Below are positions 34,494 through 41,466 of a stretch of DNA of 64,000 nt, in pieces. The notes under the pieces are model-generated. The model was not told where the DNA came from and searched no databases. It worked only from the letters and a program-made list of their open reading frames with translations. Every line of letters starts with the position of its first letter. Position 1 is the first letter of the stretch. Location: assembly GCF_000717335.1 (NCBI RefSeq), contig NZ_JNYZ01000035.1:27474-91473 (forward strand), written 5' to 3'. The DNA is from Amycolatopsis jejuensis (GTDB lineage Bacteria; Actinomycetota; Actinomycetes; Mycobacteriales; Pseudonocardiaceae). Both the position numbers and the translations under genes were made by a program.

Positions 34494-34978
34494 CCGCCCC
34501 CACCACCCCGGCGTACTCGCTCGTAGATCACCATGGCCGCCCGGCCACGGAGCAGACCTATCGCGGGCGATATCAGCTGGTGTTCTTCGGTTTCACCCAT
34601 TGCCGGGCAGTGTGCCCGCGGGCGCTGAAGCGGCTGTCGTCCACTGTGGACAGTCTCGGCGGGCTCGCGGACACCGTCACGCCGTTGTACATCACGGTCG
34701 ATCCGGAGCGTGATACGCCGGAGGTGATGAAGGAGTTCCTGCGCGACTATCCGGCGTTCACCGGGCTCACCGGACCGCCCGAGGCCATCGACGAGGCCAA
34801 GAAGGCCTTCCGGGTGTTCGCCCGGCGCAAGGACGATCCGGAAGACCCCGACGGGTACGCGGTTCCGCACACGGCCATCACGTATCTGGTGTCGCCGGAG
34901 GGGAAATACGTCGCGCATTTCCCCGACTCGCTGTCCGACGAGGAACTCCGCACCCGGCTGCGGGCCGAACTCAGCTGA
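34490..34978 (+). CDS. SCO1/SenC-family protein without membrane anchor
   Basis: 162 aa thioredoxin-fold protein with the SCO metal/redox motif CRAVCP (CxxxC, about 38-42) and a downstream copper-ligand His in AVPHTAITYLVSP (about 126). The usual N-terminal signal peptide or membrane anchor is missing: the protein begins MTAPTTPAYSLVDHHG. Its ATG overlaps the LDI-like stop (ATGA), so the two are translationally coupled. It may act as a cytosolic thiol-disulfide or copper partner of the LDI-like enzyme, which relies on active-site cysteines; this is inference. It overlaps the convergent CMD gene by 8 bp. Confidence 0.83.
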   Translation: MTAPTTPAYSLVDHHGRPATEQTYRGRYQLVFFGFTHCRAVCPRALKRLSSTVDSLGGLADTVTPLYITVDPERDTPEVMKEFLRDYPAFTGLTGPPEAIDEAKKAFRVFARRKDDPEDPDGYAVPHTAITYLVSPEGKYVAHFPDSLSDEELRTRLRAELS

Positions 34979-35354
34979 CCTCGGCGGTGATCTCGCGCAC
35001 CGTTTCCATCGCGGCCGACGCGTGCGCGTAGCCGAGGTAGTTGGCCAGCAACACCATCAATGCGGTGAGGGTGTCCGGGTCGAGTCCATTCGCGACGGCC
35101 AGCCGCAGGTGGGCGCTGAGGCGTTCGCCGGACACCCCCTGCGCGACGAGTGCGGTCACGATGGCGACGCTGTGGTCGCGGTCGGTCAGCCCGGCGTGCG
35201 ACCACGCCGGGCCACCGGCCGACGACAGCACCTCCTCGGCGAACACCGGGCCCACCCGGGCAGCCATCGCCGCCGGCAGTTCCTGCTCGGGTACGCCGAA
35301 GATCCGGGCGTAGGCGGCAATACCGCGGTCGCGTCGTGTCGTGTCGATGTCCAC
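34971..35354 (-). CDS. Carboxymuconolactone decarboxylase-family protein
   Basis: About 127 aa, all-helical AhpD/CMD-like fold. It has a helix with HSVAIVTALVAQGVSGERLSAHLRLAVANG and a C-terminal ALMVLLANYLGYAHASAAM. The AhpD CxxC redox pair is absent, so it resembles the CMD (lactone decarboxylase) branch rather than peroxidase partners. The GTG at 35354 has GGGGAG 8 nt upstream; the GTG at 35363 overlaps that site. It is divergent from a metallo-hydrolase and convergent with the SCO gene. Function in this context is unclear. Confidence 0.78.
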   Translation of the reverse strand: MDIDTTRRDRGIAAYARIFGVPEQELPAAMAARVGPVFAEEVLSSAGGPAWSHAGLTDRDHSVAIVTALVAQGVSGERLSAHLRLAVANGLDPDTLTALMVLLANYLGYAHASAAMETVREITAEVS

Positions 35355-35535
35355 TGTGGTCACTCCCCTTTTCGGATGCTGCCTTCCACGCAACCGCTGC
35401 CCGCGCGCGGATGTCCAAGACCGATCGGGTCCGGCCCATACCGAACCGATATCGCCGCAGCCCGGACGGCGAACCCGCGGCAATGCCACTCTGGTCACCT
35501 TGCCCTGGGCACTTCCGCGTTCCTACCCTGAAACC

Positions 35536-36378
35536 ATGAGCCCGCTTCCCCTTCCTCCGGCCTGGTCCGGCGCCCTTCCCAAGGCGACGCCACCGGCGGA
35601 GATGACCTTGCACCAGCTGCCCACGGGCACCTACGTCACCCGGGCCGCCTTCGCCTTCCGCGGCGGAAAGTTCCGTGACAAGCGCGATTTCGCCTCGACC
35701 GCGGTACTGGTGCAGCATCCGGAGGGCGACCTGCTGATCGACGCGGGGTTCAGCTCGGAAGTCGCGGACCACATCAAGCTGCTCCCCCGGTTCGTGCAGT
35801 CGCCGTTCACGCAGCGCGGCACGGTCGACGAGCAGCTCACCGCCGCCGGTTACGACCGCAGCCGCCTGCAGGGCGTGGTGGTGACGCATTCGCATTGGGA
35901 CCACGTGAGCGGAGTGTCCGACCTCTCGCTCCCGATCTGGATGAACGAGGGCGAACTGCAGTACGCGGCCAAGGATTCCGACGGCAAGGTCTTCCGCGAA
36001 ATCTCGCCGGGGCACCGGATCCGGCACTACGATTTCCCCGGCCCGGCATATCTGGGTTTCCCGTCGAGCTATGATGTGTACGGCGACGGCTCGGTGGTGA
36101 TCGCACTGGCAGGCGGCCACACGACCGGCTCGGTGATCGTGTTCGTCACCCTGCCGACCGGCAACCGCTACGCGTTCATCGGCGACCTCGCGTGGCAACT
36201 GGACGCCCTCCGCCTGCGCGTCGACCGCCCCCTGATGCTCCGCCTACTGGCCGACACCGACCCGAAACTGGTCCGGCAAGGCCTGCTGCGCATGCTGGCG
36301 CTCACCGACCGGATGCAAATCGTACCGTCACACGACGTCTCCGCCTACGACGGCATCCCCCTGCTGACCGCCCACTGA
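35536..36378 (+). CDS. Metallo-beta-lactamase-fold hydrolase (lactonase-like)
   Basis: 280 aa. The metal motif is VVVTHSHWDHVSG (HxHxDH, about 115-127), followed by LAGGHTTGSVIVFV, FIGDLAW and a C-terminal VPSHD. The overall length and N-terminal GTYVTRAAFAFRGG resemble N-acyl-homoserine lactonase-type enzymes. No signal peptide. The ribosome site upstream of the ATG at 35536 is weak. It ends with a good intrinsic terminator. It is divergent from the CMD-family gene, so it may act on a lactone intermediate; the substrate is not determined. Confidence 0.85.
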   Translation: MSPLPLPPAWSGALPKATPPAEMTLHQLPTGTYVTRAAFAFRGGKFRDKRDFASTAVLVQHPEGDLLIDAGFSSEVADHIKLLPRFVQSPFTQRGTVDEQLTAAGYDRSRLQGVVVTHSHWDHVSGVSDLSLPIWMNEGELQYAAKDSDGKVFREISPGHRIRHYDFPGPAYLGFPSSYDVYGDGSVVIALAGGHTTGSVIVFVTLPTGNRYAFIGDLAWQLDALRLRVDRPLMLRLLADTDPKLVRQGLLRMLALTDRMQIVPSHDVSAYDGIPLLTAH

Positions 36379-36390
36379 CTCCAGTCATCC

Positions 36391-36421
36391 GGCCTGCCCA
36401 GCGGCAGGCCGTTTCCCTTTT
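36391..36421 (+). terminator. Intrinsic terminator after the metallo-hydrolase gene
   Basis: GGCCTGCC-cagc-GGCAGGCC forms an 8-bp G/C stem with a 4-nt loop, followed by GTTTCCCTTTT, 13 bp after the stop codon at 36378. Confidence 0.8.
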
Positions 36422-36426
36422 CCGGC

Positions 36427-36456
36427 CATGCTCTGTGTCGGTTGACATAGACTTGG
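36427..36456. promoter_or_regulatory. Degenerate copy of the TetR operator
   Basis: The right half CATAGACTTGG is identical to the right arm of the perfect palindrome at 38672-38701. The left half (ending CTCTGTG) is degenerate, with the same 8-bp spacer. It lies 63 bp upstream of the membrane-protein/TetR gene pair, so it is a probable autoregulatory site. Confidence 0.55.
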
Positions 36457-36518
36457 TTGTTGTGTTTGCTGGAGGAAGCCGGACCCGGCAAACCAGCTCG
36501 GAGGAGAGGTCTGGACCC

Positions 36519-37190
36519 ATGCCCGCACCCCACGAACCGGCCCCGCCGACGACGGCCAGCCCCACCGGCAATCCGGGACGCGACCAGCACACGGCCGGTG
36601 CGAGGCAGCAGCGCCGGTCAGGTCGGGCCGATCCGGATGGGTCTGGCTGCACCGCGCCTCCCGAGCACGAGTCAGGTCGGGCCGGTCCGAGCGGGCCCGG
36701 CCGCGCAACACCTCCCAAGCGCCACGAGTCACGCCCGCCCGAGCCTCGTCCGCACCACCGCGCCACCACCACCCCTCCCAAGCAGCGCCACCGACCCGCC
36801 GAAGGAAAGCGTCCCTTTCGGCAACCTCCCCTCTTCTCCGGCTTTTCCCGTACCCGGCAAGCCATCTCCCTCGCGGCCATCCCGGTCGCCTTCGGCGTTG
36901 TCGCCCTTCTTGCGCTCCGGTGGGCGGCGCCGGTCTGGTGGGGGTGGCAGGCGCTCGGCATGCTGGGTGCGCTGATCGCCGGGCTCGAGCATCGCCGGTG
37001 GTGGTCGGCGGCTCTGCGCGGCGCGATCGGCGGGCTGGCCGCCGCGGGCGTCGTCGTCCTTCTGCACGCAGCCATTCCCGGCGTGGACGCCGCGGACTTC
37101 GATCCCGCAGCTTTCCCCGTCTACGCCGCCGCCGCGTCCGCCGCGCTGCATGCCGGTGGTTCTCTCCTGCGGCGGCGTAGCCTGTTCTAG
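36519..37190 (+). CDS. Hypothetical proline-rich membrane protein
   Basis: About 223 aa; no family recognised. Residues 1 to about 110 are rich in Pro, Arg, Gly and His and look disordered. The remainder contains about four hydrophobic segments (ISLAAIPVAFGVVALLAL, WWGWQALGMLGALIAGL, AIGGLAAAGVVVLLHAAI and a last one before the C-terminus), so it is an inner-membrane protein. The ATG at 36519 has GAGGAGAGG 9 nt upstream. It ends 1 nt before the TetR gene start, so the two form an operon. It may be a sensor or efflux accessory for that regulator; this is only a guess from context. Confidence 0.65.
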   Translation: MPAPHEPAPPTTASPTGNPGRDQHTAGARQQRRSGRADPDGSGCTAPPEHESGRAGPSGPGRATPPKRHESRPPEPRPHHRATTTPPKQRHRPAEGKRPFRQPPLFSGFSRTRQAISLAAIPVAFGVVALLALRWAAPVWWGWQALGMLGALIAGLEHRRWWSAALRGAIGGLAAAGVVVLLHAAIPGVDAADFDPAAFPVYAAAASAALHAGGSLLRRRSLF

Positions 37191-37191
37191 G

Positions 37192-37857
37192 ATGGCGGCC
37201 GTGAGTTCCCCAGGACGGCGCCGGATCGACGAGATCGGCGACGAAAGCCGACGGCGCATTCTCGATGCCGCCGAGGAGCTGTTCGCCGAGCGCGGATTCG
37301 ATCGGACGTCGTTCGTCGACATCGCCGAGCGGTCCGGCATCAGCCGCGGCAGTATTCCGTGGCATTTCAAGAACAAGGACGGCCTGGTGATCGCCGTCCT
37401 GCAGCGGGCAATGGACCGCTACATGGGGCCCGAGCAGTACGCCGAAGCGTTCCCCACCCTGGCCGAGGTCGTGCTCGACTACCGGAAGTGGGCCGAGAGC
37501 GACAATTCGGCGCTGATCTTCATGGTCCTCGCCGAAGCCATGGGCAACACCGGCGACGTCCACAGCCAGTATCAGGAATTCCTGGGCCGGCGCCGCGCCG
37601 GGGTCGAACTGTGGTTGCGGGCGCAACGTCCGGCCAGGGCCGACCCGGCCGCCGCGGCGAAACAGGAGCACGCGGTCGCGGTTGCCCTGCAGGGCGCCGT
37701 GCTGGGTATCCACCTGCAAGCCCTGATCGACCCGGACGGGGTCGACCTCGACGGCGCGCTGCAGTCACTGGCCACCCTCGTGGACCGCAACGTCGCCGAC
37801 GTGTGGGTGCCGCCGGACAAGCCCGCGAAGAAACGACGCAAGAAGAACCCGGGCTAA
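37192..37857 (+). CDS. TetR-family transcriptional regulator
   Basis: 221 aa. The N-terminal helix-turn-helix reads ILDAAEELFAERGFDRTSFV then DIAERSGISRGSIPWHFKNKDGL, followed by a helical ligand domain and a lysine-rich tail (KPAKKRRKKN). The ATG at 37192 lies directly after the stop of the membrane-protein gene; a GTG at 37201 is also possible. Its 3' end overlaps the convergent SDR gene by 4 bp. The matching operator-like sites at 36427 and 38672 flank it, so it probably represses its own operon and the SDR. Confidence 0.9.
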   Translation: MAAVSSPGRRRIDEIGDESRRRILDAAEELFAERGFDRTSFVDIAERSGISRGSIPWHFKNKDGLVIAVLQRAMDRYMGPEQYAEAFPTLAEVVLDYRKWAESDNSALIFMVLAEAMGNTGDVHSQYQEFLGRRRAGVELWLRAQRPARADPAAAAKQEHAVAVALQGAVLGIHLQALIDPDGVDLDGALQSLATLVDRNVADVWVPPDKPAKKRRKKNPG

Positions 37858-38642
37858 CCCGGCAGAGACGCGAGCAGCCGTTCCATCCGCATCGTCAGGT
37901 ACGGCCGCAGCCAATCGTCGGTGTGAATCCAGGTCGCCCCGGCTTCCATCCCGGCCAGCACGGCTTCCCCCGCAGCGTCGATGCTCACGCCCCCCGCGAA
38001 CGACGCCTCCGCCGCCCGGCGGCGTTCTTCCGGCATCAAGACACTGCCGACCGCCTCGGTGTGCTCCAGAATTCCGGTGTCGACGAACGCCGGGCACAGC
38101 ACGCTGACCTCGATCCCGTGCTCGGCCAGCTCGAGCTTCAGCGCTTCGGAAAGCCCGACCACCCCGAATTTCGCAGTCGTGTACAGCACATTCGGGCCGC
38201 CGACCAGACCGGCACCCGATGCCGTGTTCACCACATACCCGCCGTCCCCGCGTTCGATCATGCGCGGCACGAAGGTCTGCACCCCGTTCACGACCCCGCC
38301 GAGGTTGACGTCCAGCGCCAGGTCCCATTGCTCGTAGCCCAGCTGCGCCGCCGGCGCATACGGCACGATCCCGGCGTTGTTGAACAGCAGGCCGACCGGA
38401 CCGAGCTCGGCTTCCGCCCGGTCGGCCACCGCGGCGAACGCCCCGCGGTCGCGAACGTCCAGCCGGTAGGCCGCCACCTGGGTCACGGACGAAAGCTCGG
38501 CGGACGCCCGCGCCAGTGCCTCGTCGTCGATGTCCGCCAGCACGAGCCGGACGCCCCGTTTACCCAGCGCCCGCGCGATGCCCAGCCCGATCCCCTGCGC
38601 GCCTCCGGTCACGAAGGCGACCGAACCCTGCCATTCCGTCAT
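37854..38642 (-). CDS. Short-chain dehydrogenase/reductase
   Basis: 262 aa classical SDR. The cofactor loop is TGGAQGIGLGIA, followed by NNAG (about 90), the catalytic Ser in NTASGAG and YTTAKFG (Tyr and Lys, about 152-156). The acidic residue in VLADIDDE after strand 2 favours NAD(H). It oxidises or reduces a hydroxyl/keto group. It is transcribed from a promoter with a perfect 30-bp palindrome and probably controlled by the adjacent convergent TetR. The C-terminal tail (TWIHTDDWLRPYLTMRME) is longer than the minimal fold. Confidence 0.88.
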   Translation of the reverse strand: MTEWQGSVAFVTGGAQGIGLGIARALGKRGVRLVLADIDDEALARASAELSSVTQVAAYRLDVRDRGAFAAVADRAEAELGPVGLLFNNAGIVPYAPAAQLGYEQWDLALDVNLGGVVNGVQTFVPRMIERGDGGYVVNTASGAGLVGGPNVLYTTAKFGVVGLSEALKLELAEHGIEVSVLCPAFVDTGILEHTEAVGSVLMPEERRRAAEASFAGGVSIDAAGEAVLAGMEAGATWIHTDDWLRPYLTMRMERLLASLPG

Positions 38643-38671
38643 CCCGCTGCCCTCCCACGATGGCCGTCACC

Positions 38672-38701
38672 CCAAGTCTATGTCATCCAGCATAGACTTG
38701 G
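38672..38701. promoter_or_regulatory. Perfect palindromic operator upstream of the SDR gene
   Basis: CCAAGTCTATG and CATAGACTTGG are perfect 11-bp arms around the spacer TCATCCAG. It lies 30 bp upstream of the SDR start (38642). The right arm recurs exactly at 36446-36456 before the membrane protein/TetR pair, so it is the probable TetR binding site. Confidence 0.7.
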
Positions 38702-38710
38702 CCACCGTGG

Positions 38711-39016
38711 TCAGACCTCCACGTACACGACCCCATCGTCGACGCGGGTCGCATACGTGGCCAGCGGTTCCCGCGCCGGTGGCGAAAGCACCTTCCCGTT
38801 ACGCACACAGAACTTCGCGAAATGCCAGGCGCATTCCACGACGTCGCCGTCGAGGTACCCGTCTTCCGCGAGCGAGGATTCGTCGTGTGAGCAGTGGTCT
38901 GCCGTCGCGAGCCATTCTCCGTCCACATTGAACACCGCGATCGGCGGCGAATGGTCCACCCTGGTCGCCTCGCCCGGCGCGACCTCGTCCACTGCGCACG
39001 CGCGCTTCCAGCTCAC
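38711..39016 (-). CDS. Rieske [2Fe-2S] ferredoxin
   Basis: About 101 aa, the usual size for the ferredoxin of ring-hydroxylating dioxygenases. The Rieske motifs are DHCSHDESSL (CxH) and VECAWHFAKF (CxxH), ending in TRVDDGVVYVEV. The GTG at 39016 (VSWKRACAVDEV) has GAGGAGG about 5-6 nt upstream; an ATG at 39040 overlapping the IclR stop would add eight residues. It probably carries electrons from the ferredoxin reductase at 44526 to the dioxygenase at 46631, although it lies on the opposite strand behind an IclR gene. Confidence 0.88.
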   Translation of the reverse strand: MSWKRACAVDEVAPGEATRVDHSPPIAVFNVDGEWLATADHCSHDESSLAEDGYLDGDVVECAWHFAKFCVRNGKVLSPPAREPLATYATRVDDGVVYVEV

Positions 39017-39036
39017 CGTTTCCTCCTCGACCGAAT

Positions 39037-39840
39037 TCATGCCCGCACGGCGAGCTTTGCGGAGATCCCCGCCGCCGCCTTGCGTACCGCGACGGCGAAC
39101 TGGCGGGGGTCGAACCGCGGTGGGGCCCCCGAAATCGAAATGGCCCCGAGCACCTTCCCCCGGGCGATGATCGGCGCGGCAACACACGCGACGCCGACCG
39201 ACGCTTCCTCGTGGTCGTACGCCACGCCGTCGCGCCGCGCCCGGGCCAGCCCGGTGCGGAACACTCCCGGCAGCACCACCGTGTACGGCGTGCGCGGCCG
39301 GAGCCCGTGCTGAATCGCCTGGTACACCGTCTCGTCGTCGGAGAACGCCAGGATTGCCTTGCCGATTGCCGTGCAGTGGGCCGGGAACCGCCTGCCGACA
39401 TACGACGGCACCGGCGCCTTCACGTGCCCGAAAAGCTTCTCCAGGTACAGGATCTCGGTGTCCTCCAGCGTCGCGAGGTGCACCGTTTCCCCGCTGAGCT
39501 GGTACAGGTCGCTGAGATACGGCAGCGACGCGTCCCGCAGGTTCCGCGGCCGGAGGTCGGCCACCAGGTTGCCCAGCTCGAACAGCCGCCTGCCCAGGCT
39601 GTACCCGGTGCCGCGGCGTTCCACGAACCCGCTGTCGTGCAGCGCGACCAGCAGCCGGAATGCCGTCGACTTGGGGATTCCGGCCGCGTCGGCGAGCGCG
39701 GTGACCCCCAGCACCGCCGACGGCGAATCGAACGCGTTGAGGATCGCCAGCGCCTTGCCCACCGACGTGTCCAGCTTGCCCGGGACCGTCCCGTCCCGTT
39801 CGGCGCCGAGGAAACCCGGCCCGGCCGGTGCACCCGCCAT
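39037..39840 (-). CDS. IclR-family transcriptional regulator
   Basis: About 267 aa. The N-terminal winged helix reads KALAILNAFDSPSAVLGV then TALADAAGIPKSTAFRLLVAL (about 28-66). The C-terminal effector domain (about 90-260) includes CTAIGKAILAF and VACVAAPIIARGKVLGAISISG. The ATG at 39840 follows GAGG by 7 nt. It is followed by the Rieske ferredoxin and is divergent from a TetR gene across a perfect 28-bp palindrome. It probably senses an aromatic acid or early intermediate and controls the ring-degradation genes. Confidence 0.9.
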   Translation of the reverse strand: MAGAPAGPGFLGAERDGTVPGKLDTSVGKALAILNAFDSPSAVLGVTALADAAGIPKSTAFRLLVALHDSGFVERRGTGYSLGRRLFELGNLVADLRPRNLRDASLPYLSDLYQLSGETVHLATLEDTEILYLEKLFGHVKAPVPSYVGRRFPAHCTAIGKAILAFSDDETVYQAIQHGLRPRTPYTVVLPGVFRTGLARARRDGVAYDHEEASVGVACVAAPIIARGKVLGAISISGAPPRFDPRQFAVAVRKAAAGISAKLAVRA

Positions 39841-39849
39841 CGTCACACC

Positions 39850-39877
39850 TCGATCCATACGCAACCGTATGGATCGA
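39850..39877. promoter_or_regulatory. Perfect 28-bp palindrome between IclR and TetR genes
   Basis: The arms TCGATCCATACG and CGTATGGATCGA are exact complements around the spacer CAAC. It starts 10 bp upstream of the IclR start and 55 bp before the TetR start, so it is a strong operator candidate for either regulator. Confidence 0.7.
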
Positions 39878-39931
39878 CTATGTATCCTTCCTCCGAGGCT
39901 GTCAACCCGATTGCCCGAAGGGGGAACTCCG

Positions 39932-40471
39932 ATGGCCCTGACGCGCACCCCGCCCGAAGCCTGGATCGGCGAGGGGCTGCAAGCGCTGGCCGACGGCGGC
40001 CCCGACGCGGTGCGGATCGAACCGCTCGCCCAGCGGCTCGGCGTGTCCAAAGGCGGGTTCTACTGGCATTTCACCGACCGCCCGACCTTCCTCACCGCCA
40101 TCCTGGATGCCTGGGAGAAGTCAGCGACCACCGACGCGATCGAGCTCGTCGAGAGTGCCGACCCCGACCCGCGGGCGAAACTGCGGCTGCTGTTCTCGAT
40201 CTCGTCGGACGATCGCCTGTCGCGGACCGACTTCGCGGTGCGGATGTGGGCGCAGCGGGACGCGGACGTCGCCGAACGGCTCCGCCGCGTCGACCGCCGC
40301 CGCCGCGAATACCTCCGTACCCTGTTCGCCACGCTCTACGACTCGCCCGAGGTGGTCGAGGCCAAGGTCCTGCTCACCTCGGCCGTGTGGATCGGCAGCC
40401 ACCTGATGACCTACGAGGACTACAGCCGCCCCGAGGTCGTCGAGCTGGCGCTGAAACAGCTCGTGGACTAG
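39932..40471 (+). CDS. TetR-family transcriptional regulator
   Basis: 179 aa. The helix-turn-helix is GLQALADGGPDAVRIEPLAQ then RLGVSKGGFYWHFTDRPTFL (about 15-54), followed by a short helical ligand domain with RRREYLRTLFATLYDSPEVVEAK. The ATG at 39932 lies close after GGGGGA. Its stop overlaps the stop of the C-C hydrolase gene by 4 bp (convergent). It is divergent from the IclR gene, so the aromatic cluster carries two different local regulators here. Confidence 0.88.
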   Translation: MALTRTPPEAWIGEGLQALADGGPDAVRIEPLAQRLGVSKGGFYWHFTDRPTFLTAILDAWEKSATTDAIELVESADPDPRAKLRLLFSISSDDRLSRTDFAVRMWAQRDADVAERLRRVDRRRREYLRTLFATLYDSPEVVEAKVLLTSAVWIGSHLMTYEDYSRPEVVELALKQLVD

Positions 40472-41466
40472 CGCACCGCGGTTTCCGGCACCGCCACCCG
40501 GTCCGGCAACGGCGGGCGCCGCGACGAGATCCCGGCGTCGCGGGCGGTGTCCCAGGACACCTTGCCGTCGCGGAAGAACTCCAGGAACACGCGGCCGAAC
40601 AGCTCGGGCGAATCGGTCTGGCCCTGGTGGCCGGTGTCCGGCGGGTAGAAGAACTGGACGTGCGGCAGCACGTCCTCCTGCGCATGCCCGCCGATTTCCG
40701 GCGGCAGCGACCTGTCCTCGGCGCCGTAGAGGTAGATGCCGGGGATGGTGAGCCGGTCGAAGCGGCCTTTGATGCTCATCCGTGCCTGCACGTCCGGGTC
40801 GGGGCTCTTGAACACCGAATGCTCGTTCATCCGGCGGTAATACCCGACGTGCTTTGCCGCGGCGAGCCGGCGCATTTCGACCACGTCGTCGGTGATTTTC
40901 GCCGGATCGTGCACGAGCCATTCGAGCGTGCGCCGCATGGACTCGGTGGTCCCGTCGTAGCCGAACACAATACTGCGGTCCACTTCCTTGGGCTGCGGCA
41001 GTTTCGCCATCAGCTCGTCGAAGGACACCAGATCCTCCAGCCCGCCCGCGATGAGCGCGTAACTGAGGATCTTCTTCGGATGCGCGGTGATGTAGTTGAC
41101 CGCATTCTGCGAGCCCATGGAATTGCCGGAAATGTGGAATTCGTCGAGGCACAACGCGGTGACGAACTCGTGCAGGAAATCGAGGTGCCCGCTGAGGTCC
41201 GGCGGGTACGCGTGCTCGTACTGTTCGGTGAGCCCGAAACCGGGGAAATCGGGGCAGTACACCCGGAATCCATTGGCACCGAGGAACGGCGCGATCTGCG
41301 CCCAGGCCGCCGCCCCGGACGCACCCCACAGCCCGCCGTGCAGCAGCACCACCGCCGGTCCGGTCTCGCCGGACGTCACGTAGTGCGCCTGGCATCCGCT
41401 GGCCAGGCGTACCCGCCTGCTCAGCAGCCCCGATACGGGAATGAGGCCCTCTTCCGTCAGCGCCAT
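40468..41466 (-). CDS. Meta-cleavage product C-C hydrolase (BphD/HsaD-like alpha/beta-hydrolase)
   Basis: 332 aa. The oxyanion region is VVLLHGGLWGASGAAAWAQI, the nucleophile elbow is ISGNSMGSQNAVNYI (Ser about 122), an acid candidate is in YLYGAEDRSLP, and the catalytic His is in DTGHQGQTDSPELF. The GNSxG elbow and overall spacing match hydrolases that cut ring-opened 2-hydroxy-6-oxo-dienoates. The ATG at 41466 follows AAAGGTG. Its start overlaps the acyl-CoA dehydrogenase stop. It is probably the step after the extradiol dioxygenase at 48590. Confidence 0.83.
   Translation of the reverse strand: MALTEEGLIPVSGLLSRRVRLASGCQAHYVTSGETGPAVVLLHGGLWGASGAAAWAQIAPFLGANGFRVYCPDFPGFGLTEQYEHAYPPDLSGHLDFLHEFVTALCLDEFHISGNSMGSQNAVNYITAHPKKILSYALIAGGLEDLVSFDELMAKLPQPKEVDRSIVFGYDGTTESMRRTLEWLVHDPAKITDDVVEMRRLAAAKHVGYYRRMNEHSVFKSPDPDVQARMSIKGRFDRLTIPGIYLYGAEDRSLPPEIGGHAQEDVLPHVQFFYPPDTGHQGQTDSPELFGRVFLEFFRDGKVSWDTARDAGISSRRPPLPDRVAVPETAVR

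Noticed and set aside
38711..39187. Longer start for the Rieske ferredoxin at 39187
   Set aside because: It would lie inside the IclR gene and add about 57 non-conserved residues. The GTG at 39016 has a perfect ribosome site and gives the normal ferredoxin length.
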